64,000 bases of DNA from DATJGR01 sp963787045 (lineage in GTDB: Bacteria; Pseudomonadota; Gammaproteobacteria; Pseudomonadales; Azotimanducaceae), in NCBI GenBank assembly GCA_963787045.1, contig CAWBBR010000012.1, positions 124,001 to 188,000 on the forward strand, read 5' to 3'. Positions 19,316 through 28,861 of the stretch are shown piece by piece. Under the pieces are notes generated by a model. The model did not search any database and was not told where the DNA came from. It saw only the letters and a list, made by a program, of their open reading frames with translations. The first letter of the stretch is position 1. Every line of letters starts with the position of its first letter. A program made the translations under genes and the position numbers.

Positions 19316-22084
19316 TCAGCCGGCGGCTTGCTTCGCCGGTTGCAACAACGCGCGACCGCGGTCCCACGCATCGCACCACGCCAACAGTTTGTCTGCGGGC
19401 ATCGGCTTCGCGATCCAGTAGCCCTGGCCGATGTCGCAGCCTAGATCGCGCAACGTCTCGTAGTGCGCGCGCTCTTCGATCCCCTCGGCGACCACCGAGA
19501 GATCGAGGCTATGCGCCATCCGCAGCGTGGAACGGACGATCGTCAGGTCGTTCGCGTTGGTGGTGATGTCTTTGACGAAACAGCGGTCGATCTTGAGCGT
19601 GTGCAGGTCCAGGTGCTTCAGGTACGCGAGCGACGAAAAGCCGGTGCCGAAATCGTCGATCGCGATCCGCACGCCGGCTTGCGTCAACACACGAATGGCG
19701 GCAACCGCTTTCGCCGGGTCGCTCATCAACGCGGTTTCGGTGATTTCGAGTTCGAGTCGATTCGGATCGGTATCGTGCAGCCGAATCGTGCGCAGCAACT
19801 CCTCCGCGAACGCCGGGTCGCGCAAGTGCCGCGCCGACAGATTCACCGCGAGACCGATATCGAGCCCTGCCGCGCGCCACGCCGCGCCGTCCTTCAGCGC
19901 GCGCATGACGGACCAGCGCGTCAACGGCACGATCAGATCCGACTCCTCTGCCAATGGTACGAATTCACCCGGTGAAACGTTGCCGAGCTCGGCGTGATTC
20001 CAGCGCGCGAGCGCTTCCACACCAACGCACTTCAGATCGCTCAGGCGAACCTTGGGCTGGTAGTAAACCTCGAGTTCGTCGTTTGCGATCGCACCCCTCA
20101 GGGCGCCCGTTATCTTGAGGTGGCGGATCGAGCTATGGTCGGCTTCGGCGCTATAGAATTCCACGTTCGTACGGTTGTTCTTGGCAACGTACATCGCAAC
20201 GTCGGCGCGCTGCAGCAATGCGCCGCCGTCGACACCGTGCTCCGGGCACAACGCAACGCCGATGCTCGCACCAACCTCGATCATGTTCGCCCCGGTTCTG
20301 ATCGGCGCGCGCACGCGCTCCAGCAGATCGTCAGCGAGCGCGCGCAGGTCGGTGATGTCGGTGTAGTGCGGTATCACAACCGCAAATTCGTCGCCGCCGA
20401 TGCGCGCAATCAGATTCTGTTCCGACAAGGCGCCGCGCAGACGCTGCCCAAGTATCGTCAGCACGGCATCGCCGGTGGCGTGGCCGAGCGTATCGTTCAC
20501 GTCCTTGAAGCGATCCAGGTCGAGCATGAACAGTGCGGTCGGCGTAGAACTGCTCAAACCGTCGAGCGCGCGGCTTAGCAGCAGCCGGTTCGGCAAGCCC
20601 GTCAGCGCATCGTGCGTGGCCTGGTGCGTGAGCAACGCCTGCTGCTTCTTGCGTTCCGTCATGTCGCGCAGAATCGCGGTGAACCAGATCCGTTCGCCCA
20701 TGGCCACTCGCGTGATCGAGACTTCCACCGGAACCTGGTCGTCTTCGGGTCCGACCATCCATTCGAAGTGATCGCCGAACACGGAGCGACCGCCGAGCGC
20801 ATTGAGATTGGAAGAGCTGTCCAGCATCGCGACGTCGGGCATGCCCGGCAGCACGTCCTCCACGTTGCAGCCATGCAATTCATCGATCGAACGGCGGAGC
20901 AGCTTGGCGCTCGACTCGTTCGCGTCCTGCACTACACCGTCGCGGCCGAACACCACGATGCCGTCGATGCTCGCCGATAACACGCTCGAGATCAGCGCTT
21001 CACGACGCTTCAGCCGTACGCCGGCGAGCAACGCGCGAAGCGCCTCACGGTCCGCCGACAGCGATATCCCGACGACCGCGCTCAGCAACACCGCGAACAC
21101 CAGCGGCATCACGTCGAATCGCACCATTGCGATGCCGTCGAGCAACGTCGCCAGCGCCAGCGTGCCGAGCGCGGCCGCCGCGGCAATCGCCATCGTCTTG
21201 CGCCACGACAGGCGCCGCAGCAACGGAATGCCGCAACAGACCGCCAAGGCGAGGGTGATCGTCATCCATCGCGGCAACCAGGTCGGATTGCCTTCGAGCA
21301 ACGTGGCGTATGCCGTAGCTTGCGCTACGACGCCGGGCAACGCCCGATGCACGGGTACCGGAACCGTATCGCCGAGTTCGAGCGCGGTCGCGCCGACGAA
21401 CACCGTTTTGCCGGCGAGCATGTCGATCGCACCGTCGAGCACGTCGAGGTACGACACGTGCTTGAACGCGTTCGGCGATATCGCGAAGTCGATCGGATAC
21501 TCGACGCCGGCTTCGAAGTCGGACCGCCCCACGAGCTGCGAAACGATCGAGCCGTACGCAACACCGCCGAACTGATCGGTGTGCACGATGCCGCGCACCA
21601 GCCCATCGGGCGACGGCGACACGTTCACCAAGCCGACGCGCGTGCTGCGCTCGAACTCCGGCAACGGCCGCGTCAGCATGTAGCCGCCGGCGGCGCCAGC
21701 CCCGGCCGGTTGCCAGAACGCCGGCAGGAAGAACGGATAGTCGCGCGCCGCCAGCGCGCTCGCGAGCGCGGCGTCGGCCGCCGGATCGCCGGAACGCACG
21801 CTGAAGTCCACGTCGTAGAACACCGCGCGCGGCTGCGCCTGGTTCAAGCGCCGAATCAATTCCGCATGAATCGCACGCGACCACGGCCAACGGTCCAGCG
21901 CGTGCAGCGTCCGTGCATCGATCTCGACCAACACGACGTCGTTCGGCGGTTCGCGATCGAACCAACCGGAGCGTGCATCGATGAACGCATTTTCGAGCGG
22001 CCGCAAGGTTCCGCAGGCGAGCGCGATCGTCACGATCGCTATCGCGAATACGACGGGAACCAACGGGCGTAGTTTGGCGCGCAT
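19316..22084 (-). CDS. CHASE2-PAS-GGDEF-EAL cyclic-di-GMP sensor protein
   Basis: A 922-residue membrane receptor. Order: a first membrane helix, a periplasmic CHASE2 domain (about residues 25-275), three membrane helices (about 280-350), a PAS domain (about 375-485), a GGDEF domain with intact RIGGDEFAVV (about residue 560) and an EAL domain with VGVEALARW (about 685) and the catalytic loop IDDFGTGFSSLAYL. Both cyclase and phosphodiesterase motifs are canonical, so it could make or break cyclic-di-GMP in response to an extracytoplasmic signal. It follows the FecR and APV-repeat genes, so it may tune surface export by the divergent TpsB system. Confidence 0.92.
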   Translation of the reverse strand: MRAKLRPLVPVVFAIAIVTIALACGTLRPLENAFIDARSGWFDREPPNDVVLVEIDARTLHALDRWPWSRAIHAELIRRLNQAQPRAVFYDVDFSVRSGDPAADAALASALAARDYPFFLPAFWQPAGAGAAGGYMLTRPLPEFERSTRVGLVNVSPSPDGLVRGIVHTDQFGGVAYGSIVSQLVGRSDFEAGVEYPIDFAISPNAFKHVSYLDVLDGAIDMLAGKTVFVGATALELGDTVPVPVHRALPGVVAQATAYATLLEGNPTWLPRWMTITLALAVCCGIPLLRRLSWRKTMAIAAAAALGTLALATLLDGIAMVRFDVMPLVFAVLLSAVVGISLSADREALRALLAGVRLKRREALISSVLSASIDGIVVFGRDGVVQDANESSAKLLRRSIDELHGCNVEDVLPGMPDVAMLDSSSNLNALGGRSVFGDHFEWMVGPEDDQVPVEVSITRVAMGERIWFTAILRDMTERKKQQALLTHQATHDALTGLPNRLLLSRALDGLSSSTPTALFMLDLDRFKDVNDTLGHATGDAVLTILGQRLRGALSEQNLIARIGGDEFAVVIPHYTDITDLRALADDLLERVRAPIRTGANMIEVGASIGVALCPEHGVDGGALLQRADVAMYVAKNNRTNVEFYSAEADHSSIRHLKITGALRGAIANDELEVYYQPKVRLSDLKCVGVEALARWNHAELGNVSPGEFVPLAEESDLIVPLTRWSVMRALKDGAAWRAAGLDIGLAVNLSARHLRDPAFAEELLRTIRLHDTDPNRLELEITETALMSDPAKAVAAIRVLTQAGVRIAIDDFGTGFSSLAYLKHLDLHTLKIDRCFVKDITTNANDLTIVRSTLRMAHSLDLSVVAEGIEERAHYETLRDLGCDIGQGYWIAKPMPADKLLAWCDAWDRGRALLQPAKQAAG

Positions 22085-22101
22085 GACTACCTAACGACTT
22101 C

Positions 22102-22650
22102 TTAGTGGTGGAGACCCAGCAGGTTGGTGATCGGCGCAATTACCGGCGCAATGGGCGCCACGACCGGCGCAATCACCGGTGCCACCGGCGCCACGATGGG
22201 AGCGACCACCGGCGTAACGACCGGGGCAACCACCGGCGTCACCGCGGCAACGACAGGGGCGACGACGGGTGCCGCAACCGGAACCACCGGCGCGACTACT
22301 GTGGTCACCACCGGCGCGACCGGCGCTACGACGGTGTTCACGACCGGGGCGACCACCGTGTTCGTAACGGGCGCGACGACCGTATTTACGACCGGCGCAG
22401 CGACCGTATTCACCACGGGCGCGACGACGGTGTTGACCACCGGAGCAACCGTGTTGTCGACCACCGGTGCAACCACCGTGTTCACCACCGGCGCTACCAG
22501 GTTGTTGGTGACGGGCGCGACGACGGTGTTGACCACCGTGTTCACCACGGGCGCCACAACGTTGGAGACGACCGGCGCGACGACGTTCGCCGTCACCGGT
22601 TCGACGACGTTGGCGACTGGCGCAACGACGGCCGCGACGGTGGGGCTCAC
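22102..22650 (-). CDS. APV octad-repeat protein
   Basis: A 182-residue low-complexity protein made almost only of Val, Ala, Pro, Asn and Thr. Residues 9-108 are about a dozen octads of the type APVVNTVV with small variants; the rest is APV-rich and ends in TNLLGLHH. No domain is recognised. The GTG start overlaps the FecR-gene stop (GTGA). In this frame no signal peptide exists, so either it is coupled to the FecR ORF, or one base is wrong and the repeat is really the C-terminal tail of the FecR protein, which has a signal peptide. The second reading would place the repeats outside the inner membrane. Confidence 0.6.
   Translation of the reverse strand: MSPTVAAVVAPVANVVEPVTANVVAPVVSNVVAPVVNTVVNTVVAPVTNNLVAPVVNTVVAPVVDNTVAPVVNTVVAPVVNTVAAPVVNTVVAPVTNTVVAPVVNTVVAPVAPVVTTVVAPVVPVAAPVVAPVVAAVTPVVAPVVTPVVAPIVAPVAPVIAPVVAPIAPVIAPITNLLGLHH
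22327..22626 (-). repeat. Tandem 24-bp coding repeats (APVVNTVV octads)
   Basis: The DNA repeats with a 24-base period that encodes the octad. Units vary by point changes and a few end in DNTV, NNLV or NTVA; one unit carries an extra NTVV half-unit. Such arrays can expand or contract by slippage. They also create long antisense ORFs on the plus strand, which are not genes. Confidence 0.8.
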
Positions 22651-23429
22651 CGGCGCGTCGACGTCACGCTCGATACACCGCCACCTGCCAAGACCGGAGC
22701 TACGCCCGGAGCAGCGACGACATCGCGCACTACGCCATGCGTCAGATCAGCGGGAACATCGGCAGCGCTGGTGCCCGCATCGGCGCGCGTTGCAACGGTC
22801 TCGCGCGTTTTGGCGCCGGCGTCGGTCACTTCGACCTTCAGCATCTTCAGCGCACCGTCACGACCGGCGTAAGCGACGTCGCCCGGTGCAAGATCCACCG
22901 TCTGCCGCGCATCGAGACTGTTCACCTGCAAGCGTCCTTCCTGCAGCGAGACGGTGGCGCCGTCGTCGCGCACCAGCACGTTGAACACGGTGCCTTTCAC
23001 GACCGACACGAGGAACGGCGTCTCGACCTGGAATCGGTCCATCGTGCCGCGGTGTACGCGGAACAACGACGAACCCGCTTGCTGCAGCACGCGCTGTACG
23101 ACGCCGACGTCCTGATTCTCGGGCGCGACGATCCGCATCAGACTGTTTGGCGATACCTCGATGACGCTGTTCACCAACGCGAAGGTCGCTGAATCGTTCA
23201 CGCCCGTTTCGATCTCGATCGGCAATTCGTAGCGTTTGCCTTGGGCGACTGAGCTCACCTGCCGTGGTTTGCCTGCCGAAAGCTCGTAGATTGCCGGCGC
23301 ACCGGACACGCGTTCGAGCACCGCGGTCGGCTGATCGGCCGCAAACGCGCCAGCGCCGAACAGGGCACAAAAGAAGAACGCCAGACCTACGGCCGCGCGG
23401 CGCGAACCGTTTTGCGCCTGCATTCCCAT
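22647..23429 (-). CDS. FecR-domain exported protein
   Basis: A 260-residue protein with a clear signal peptide (LAFFFCALFGAGAFA before ADQP) and a FecR domain: IEVSPNSLMRIVAPE, FRVHRGTMDRFQVETP, VSVVKGTVFNVLVRDDGAT and VSLQEGRLQVNSLD. This is the stand-alone periplasmic FecR type that travels with CHASE2 proteins, not the anti-sigma regulator of iron transport: no transmembrane helix or sigma-binding N-terminus is seen. ATG at 23429 follows AGGAGAGG. It overlaps the APV-repeat gene by four bases and is divergent from the TpsB gene. Confidence 0.85.
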   Translation of the reverse strand: MGMQAQNGSRRAAVGLAFFFCALFGAGAFAADQPTAVLERVSGAPAIYELSAGKPRQVSSVAQGKRYELPIEIETGVNDSATFALVNSVIEVSPNSLMRIVAPENQDVGVVQRVLQQAGSSLFRVHRGTMDRFQVETPFLVSVVKGTVFNVLVRDDGATVSLQEGRLQVNSLDARQTVDLAPGDVAYAGRDGALKMLKVEVTDAGAKTRETVATRADAGTSAADVPADLTHGVVRDVVAAPGVAPVLAGGGVSSVTSTRR

Positions 23430-23653
23430 GTTCCTCTCCTGACCAGAATCGGAGCACGCATGGTCGCGGCATCGGCGCCTCCAAAATGTCGACGGGTTCG
23501 CATTCGAATCGCCGCACTGTTGCGCGTTTGTTAGGAGTTTCAACGGCGATGTAAGCGCCCCGAAACGGATCTGTTGGAGCGTGCGTCCATCACACTTTTG
23601 CGATGCGTGCTTCGGCGAGCATCTGCGGCCGGGACTCCTCATCGAGAAGCACT
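23430..23653. promoter_or_regulatory. Divergent intergenic region between the FecR and TpsB genes
   Basis: This stretch must hold the promoters for the FecR/repeat/CHASE2 run (minus) and the TpsB gene (plus). I see the ribosome-binding site of the FecR gene at its edge but no strong -35/-10 pair or operator palindrome. Confidence 0.4.
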
Positions 23654-25195
23654 TTGCATACGAAGCGACCCGTCGAAATCACGCTTGCCGTGCTGATCCT
23701 ATGGTGCGGCTCGGCGCTCGCATCGAGCGCCGCGCCACAACTGGCCGGCGTCATCTTCGAGGGTGCCTCGCACTATTCGCCGGAGGCGCTGTTGCCGCTT
23801 TATCGAGCGGAACTCGGCCACCCGCTGGACGACGCACTGCAACAACGCATCGCGTCCGGCCTGGTTGCGATGTACGACGCGGACGGCTTTCTGCGCCCCG
23901 TGGTCGAACTCGAGTCGCGCCATAGCGAAGCCGGTGTACTCGTCTACAACGTGCGCGAGCCAGCCGTCCGGCAAGTAGCGGTGGCCGGCCAGCAATTCGT
24001 ATCGGACACGCAGTTCTGGCAGCAGCTCGCCGATCTGCAGAAGGAAACGCCGCTGTCGAAGCAGTCGTTCCACGATTGGCTGTCGCGGGTGAATCGGGCC
24101 GACGACATGCTGGTTACCGGCACCATCGCGCCGCTCCACGGCGCAGCCGCCGACTACACGGCACAACTGCAGGTCGCGGCACGGCCGCTCACCGGCATGG
24201 TTCACGTCGACAATCAGGCGCCGCGATCGCTCGGCTACGAGATCGCGCAAGGCGTCGCGTCGTATCGGTTCGCGGATCCTCGCGCCGGACAACTCACCGC
24301 CGCGGCCGCGGTGGCGGTGAACGTCGACCGGCTCGAGTTCGCGTCGATCGCGGGCTCGCACGGCTTCGACGACGCGGGCACCGCATTCGAGTGGTCCGCA
24401 TCGGGTTCCAAGTCGAAGCTGCCGAGCGGCATACATGGCCAACCTAACGACTACGATCGGTCGCGCTTCACCACCGGGCTGCGCACGCCGTTCTATCGGG
24501 GCACCGTGGCGACGCTCGACGCGTGGACCACGCTGCAGTTCTACGACGTCGACGCAACCAACTCGGCCGGTGCAACGATCAGCGACGACCGCATTCGGTC
24601 CGTCGAAGTCGGCGCAGCCGCTTCGATCGTGAATGCGTCCGGTCGGCGACACGACCTGACTCTGTCGCTCGCGCAAGGACTCGATTCGCTGGGCGCGCAC
24701 ACGATGGTGCAAGCGGGCGTTCAGCAGCCCGATCTCGACTATCAGCGCTATGTGTTGAGCTATCGCCTGGCGCAACAGATCGGCGAGCGGTGGAGCGCGA
24801 CACTCGGCGTTCAGGGCCAATGGTCCGCCGATAACGTGCCCGAGTCGGAACGATTCATCATCGGCGGTCGTCAGCTCGGCGGCGCATTCGATCCGGCGAG
24901 CGTCACCGGCGACCGCGGTGTCGGCGCGCGCGCCGAAGCGGCGCGAATCGGTTCGCTACCGCGGCTCAACCTTCCAGTGCAGACATATGCGTACGTCGAC
25001 TACGGCATGGCGCGTTCGAACAGCGATGCCGTTCCGTCGGACTCGGCGTCATCGGCCGGCGGCGGCGTGCGGATGAGCTACGGCAGTCTCTCGGGATCGC
25101 TCGAGGTTGCCACGCCGATCGAAGAACCGCATTCGAACCCGCTCGCGCAGCAAGGCACACGCGTGTTCTTTTCGTTGACCAAGACGTTCATGTAG
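23603..25195 (+). CDS. TpsB/ShlB-FhaC-like outer-membrane transporter
   Basis: A two-partner-secretion outer-membrane protein of up to 530 residues. After a signal peptide (ITLAVLILWCGSALASS) come POTRA-like segments (GVIFEGASHYSPEALLPLYR; VRQVAVAGQQFVSDTQFW) and a 16-strand barrel-like region with the late conserved stretch SERFIIGGRQLGGAF and a C-terminus ending in aromatic FFSLTKTFM. TTG at 23654 would give a shorter and more typical signal peptide (MHTKRPVEITLAV). No large TpsA exoprotein is encoded nearby; the adjacent APV-repeat/FecR products are candidate partners, which is inference. Confidence 0.82.
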   Translation: MRASASICGRDSSSRSTLHTKRPVEITLAVLILWCGSALASSAAPQLAGVIFEGASHYSPEALLPLYRAELGHPLDDALQQRIASGLVAMYDADGFLRPVVELESRHSEAGVLVYNVREPAVRQVAVAGQQFVSDTQFWQQLADLQKETPLSKQSFHDWLSRVNRADDMLVTGTIAPLHGAAADYTAQLQVAARPLTGMVHVDNQAPRSLGYEIAQGVASYRFADPRAGQLTAAAAVAVNVDRLEFASIAGSHGFDDAGTAFEWSASGSKSKLPSGIHGQPNDYDRSRFTTGLRTPFYRGTVATLDAWTTLQFYDVDATNSAGATISDDRIRSVEVGAAASIVNASGRRHDLTLSLAQGLDSLGAHTMVQAGVQQPDLDYQRYVLSYRLAQQIGERWSATLGVQGQWSADNVPESERFIIGGRQLGGAFDPASVTGDRGVGARAEAARIGSLPRLNLPVQTYAYVDYGMARSNSDAVPSDSASSAGGGVRMSYGSLSGSLEVATPIEEPHSNPLAQQGTRVFFSLTKTFM

Positions 25196-25410
25196 CCGCC
25201 GTGGCCTCGACGGCAAGCTCCCACACGACTTTCGGTCGCTCGTAACGGTCGATGGTTCGTTCGTCGCACGACACGGATTCGTTCGACGATGTCCACCGTC
25301 TCGCTCCATGCGAAGTAGTGCAGCGACAGGCTCGCGATGACCGGCATACCGCCGCTGCGGCGTCGAACGACTTCCAACCACGGTTCGAGCCAACGATCGG
25401 CTTCGATCAC
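25188..25410 (-). CDS. Hypothetical fragment, one frameshift
   Basis: A short ORF starting around GTG 25410 (IEADRWLEPWLEVVRRR, VIASLSLHYFAWSETVDIVE) whose likely ending (IDRYERPKVVWELAVEATAA) sits in the next frame, with the break near 25255. I do not recognise the family. It may be the remains of a longer gene, because the sequence upstream belongs to the broken monooxygenase with different composition. Confidence 0.35.
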
Positions 25411-25424
25411 GGGCCGGACCGGCG

Positions 25425-27276
25425 TCAGCGCAGGTCGAGCCCCTCGAGCCGTCCGTCGGCGCGCCACTCCTCGAGCACCTCGAAGAAGCGCAGCGGGCCG
25501 GCGCCGTACATGTCGGAGAAGAAGCCGCCGCGGTTCCCGACGGCGCCCTCGCTGTTGTAGTAGCCGGGCGTGCACTCGGTGTAGAAGCGCTCGCCGAGCC
25601 GCGCGAGGCTGCGCACCTCGTTGCACATAGGCCTCCTCGGCCTCGGCCGTCGGCTCGAGCGCCTCGGCGCCGCGCGTCGCGCGCCTCGCGTCACCATGTA
25701 GGCGACGTGCTTGGCCTGCTCGTTCAGCGCCTGCGGCACGCTGATGGTGATCGCGGTCTGGGTGAAGCCGAGGAAGAAGCAGTTCGGGAAGCCGTGGGTG
25801 GTGCAGCCCGTGCAGGGTGCGCAGGCCGTCGCGACCAGTGCTCCGACAGCGTCACGCCGTCGCGGCCGACGATGTCGTAGCCGGCGCGGCGCGTGTAGGA
25901 CGGTGCCGACCTCGAAGCCGGTGGCGAAGATCAGGCAGTCGAGCTCGTACTCGCTGCCGTTGGCGACCACGCCGCGCTCGGTCAGCCGCTCGACGCCCTG
26001 GCCGTCGGTGTCGACCAGCGTGACGTTCGGCCGGTTGTAGGTCTGCAGATATTCGTCGTGGAAGCACGGCCGCTTGCAGAACTGGCGGTACCAGGGCTTC
26101 AGCGCCGCGGCGGTCGCCGGGTCCTTGACGATGGCGTCCACGCGGGCGCGGACCTGGTTCATCTTGCGGTAGTCGGCCAGCTCCATCAGCTCGGCGCGCT
26201 CGTGCGCCGGTCAGCCGCCGGCCGAGCTTGCGCGACGGCCTCCTTGGCCGCGGTGCCGGTGAGGTTGCGGAAGATGTCGGTCCAGCCGTCGTGGACCAGG
26301 TCCTCGTCCTGGTCGCCGCCGCTGACGAGGATGTTGAAGTTGTCCATGCCGCCGCTTCTGCCAGCCGGGCTGTCAGCGACGCGGCCCACTCCGGATCGGT
26401 CTCGCGCGTTGTTGCGCACGTCGACCGACGACGGCGTGCGCTGGAAGACGTAGAGCTGCTTGGCCCACTCGCCGAGGTGCGGGATGCACTGGATGGCCGT
26501 GGCGCCGGTGCCGATGATGCCGACGCGCTTGTCCGGCAAGCCCGGTCAGGTTCGCCGGTGCGAGTCGCCGCCGGTGTAGCGATAGTCCCAGCGGCTGGTG
26601 TGGAAGGTGTGGCCCTTGAAGTCGTTGATGCCGGGAATGCCGGGCAGCTTCGGCCGGCTGAGCGGCCCGTTGGCCATCGCGACGTACTGCGCCGTGAAGC
26701 GGTCGCCGCGGTTGGTGCTGATGATCCAGCGCGCCGTCGTCCTCGTCCCAGCGCAGCTCGGTGATCGCCGGTCTGCAACAGCGCGTCGTCGTAGAGGTCG
26801 TAGTGCCGGGCGATGTCGCGGCTGTGCTCGAGGATCTCCGGCGCGAAGGAGTATTTGTGCTTCGGCATGTAGCCGAGCTCTTCGAGCAGCGGCAGGTAGC
26901 AGTAGCGACTCCACGTCGCACATCGCGCCGGGATAGCGGTTCCAGTACCAGGTGCCGCCGAAGTCGCCGGCGCTCTCGACCATGCGGATGCTCTCGAAGC
27001 CCGCCTCGCGCAGCCGCGCGCCCATCAGCAGGCCGCCGAAGCCGCCGCCGATGATCGCGAACTCGACGTCGTCGAACACCGGCGCGCGGGTGAAGCCCGG
27101 CTCGACGTAGGGATCGTCGACGTAGTGCGAGAACTCGGCCTTGACCTCGACGTACTGCTCGTTGCCGTCCGCGCGCAGCGCGCTTGTCGCGCTCGGCGAG
27201 GTATTTCGCGTGCAGGGCGTCGGGATCGAAGTCGATCTCGCCGACCAGCGTCGGCGATCTCGGGATGGATGTTCAT
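25425..27276 (-). pseudogene. Baeyer-Villiger-type monooxygenase, about ten frameshifts
   Basis: A close homologue of the intact monooxygenase at 10892-12685. Shared pieces include IIGGGFGGLLMGARLREAGF, GTWYWNRYPGAMCDVES, FKGHTFHTSRWDYRYTGGDS, GIIGTGATAIQCIPHLGEWA and FCKRPCFHDEYLQTYNRPNV. These occur in the right order but scatter over all three minus frames, with breaks roughly every 100-250 bases from the start (ATG 27276, NIHPEIAD) onward. Codon use is more strongly GC-rich than the flanks. Either this is a decaying acquired gene or a badly sequenced stretch; all active-site motifs survive, which favours sequencing error. Confidence 0.75.
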
Positions 27277-27408
27277 GGCATCTCTTTCAGTCTGGGCTTT
27301 GGTTCGATTGTACGGGGCCGATCGTCCGACACAAACCCGATTTCTCAGGGCAGAGATCATGTCCGAAAACGGCGAGACTCGGTCGCCGCGCGCGGCTAAT
27401 CTGCCTCC

Positions 27409-28857
27409 ATGCAACTCGACCACGACCACTGCTACGAAGCGATCAAGGCGCGCGACTCGCGTTTCGACGGCGTGTTTTTCGTGGCGGTTTCGACGACAGG
27501 CATCTATTGCCGGCCGGTGTGCACCGTGCGAACGCCGGGGCGCGACCGCTGTACCTTCTATGCGAACGCCGCCAGCGCCGAGGCGGCGGGTTATCGGCCG
27601 TGCCTGCGCTGCCGACCCGAACTCGCGCCCGGGATCCGCGCCGATGGATTCGGTCCGGCGGGTGTCCGGGCTGGCCGTCGCTCGCATCGAGGAAGGGTTC
27701 TTGTGCGACGCCGACATGGAAGACCTCGCCGCCGAATTCTCGCTGAGTTCGCGGCAACTGCGACGCGTCGTCGAGCACGAATACGGCGTTACGCCGGTGG
27801 AGCTCGCGCAGACGCGCCGACTTTTGCTCGCCAAACAATTGCTCACCGACACGCAGCTCAAGATGGCCGACGTCGCGTTCGCGAGCGGATTTTCGAGCGT
27901 GCGACGCTTCAACCATCTGTTTCGCACCCGCTATGGGCTGAACCCGACCGCGATGCGCCGCGGACAAGCGCCGCAATCGAACGACGGCGCCATCACGCTC
28001 AAGCTCGGCTATCGGCCGCCGCTCGCGTGGCCCATGTTGTCGGGATTTCTGGCGAGCCGCGGCGCCATCTGCACCGAGCGCCTCGACGGCTCCCGATATC
28101 TGCGCACCGTGCGCCTCAACGGGCACGTTGGGTGGATCGCGGTCGAGCCCGGAACGCAATCGAACGTGCTGCGCGTCGACGTTGCGCCGAGCCTGTTGCC
28201 CGCATTGACGCCGCTGCTTGCCCGCGTGCGGCGGTTGTTCGATCTGGACGCGAACCCATCGGTCATCAGCGCGCACCTGTCGCTCGATCGCCGGCTCGCG
28301 AAGGCGGTTCGCGCAACACCGGGCTACGCGTCCCCGGCGCGATGGACGGCTTCGAGCTCGCGCTGCGCGCCGTGCTCGGCCAGCAGATCACGGTGAAGGC
28401 GGCGACGACGATCTTCGGACGGTTCGCGCAGTTCTTCGGCGATGCGGTCGAAACCCCGTTCGACGGACTCGATCGCGTAGCGCCAAGCGCGGAGGCGATC
28501 GCAAATGCATCTCTGCAGCAGGTCATCGAACGCGGCCTGACGCGCAAGCGCGCCGAAACCGTCAGTTCGCTCGCGCGCGCCGTTGCCGACGGCCGGATCA
28601 GGCTCGAGCCTTCCGCGAACGCAGACGAAACCACCGAGGCGCTCGACGAACTGCCCGGCATCGGACCGTGGACGATCCAGTACATCTCGATGCGCGCGCT
28701 CGGCAATCCGGATGCATTCCCTGCGAGCGACCTCGGTCTGATGAAAGCGCTGAGCCTCTCGCATCCGAAGCATCTCACGGCGGTCGCGGAGGCGTGGCGC
28801 CCCTGGCGCTCATATGCCGCCGTTCATCTCTGGCACAGCCTCTCGGCGGGAGGGTAA
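27409..28857 (+). CDS. Ada/AlkA-like: methyl-phosphotriester-Cys, AraC and 3-methyladenine glycosylase domains; two frameshifts
   Basis: Three parts in order: an Ada N-terminal zinc domain with TTGIYCRPVC and YRPCLRC (the first Cys accepts methyl from DNA phosphotriesters), an AraC-type helix-turn-helix (MADVAFASGFSSVRRFNHLF), and an AlkA glycosylase with helix-hairpin-helix LPGIGPWTIQYISMRA and catalytic Asp in FPASDLGLMKAL. The AraC and first glycosylase parts are in another frame from about 27632 to 28325, where the frame returns. Two compensating single-base errors are likely. It should sense and repair alkylated DNA and activate its own operon, which includes ogt. Confidence 0.85.
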   Translation: MQLDHDHCYEAIKARDSRFDGVFFVAVSTTGIYCRPVCTVRTPGRDRCTFYANAASAEAAGYRPCLRCRPELAPGIRADGFGPAGVRAGRRSHRGRVLVRRRHGRPRRRILAEFAATATRRRARIRRYAGGARADAPTFARQTIAHRHAAQDGRRRVRERIFERATLQPSVSHPLWAEPDRDAPRTSAAIERRRHHAQARLSAAARVAHVVGISGEPRRHLHRAPRRLPISAHRAPQRARWVDRGRARNAIERAARRRCAEPVARIDAAACPRAAVVRSGREPIGHQRAPVARSPAREGGSRNTGLRVPGAMDGFELALRAVLGQQITVKAATTIFGRFAQFFGDAVETPFDGLDRVAPSAEAIANASLQQVIERGLTRKRAETVSSLARAVADGRIRLEPSANADETTEALDELPGIGPWTIQYISMRALGNPDAFPASDLGLMKALSLSHPKHLTAVAEAWRPWRSYAAVHLWHSLSAGG

Positions 28858-28861
28858 TCGG

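Noticed and set aside
22327..22626. Regular 24-bp repeats that could suggest a CRISPR array
   Set aside because: Units are directly adjacent without unique spacers, vary by codon and are in frame with a protein; no cas gene is near.
22124..22984. Long plus-strand ORF with GATTG/TTGAT-type repeats
   Set aside because: It is the antisense image of the APV octad repeats and of the FecR gene; GC-rich repeats leave both strands open.
25425..27276. Programmed frameshifting in the second monooxygenase
   Set aside because: About ten breaks without any slippery-site pattern cannot be programmed recoding.
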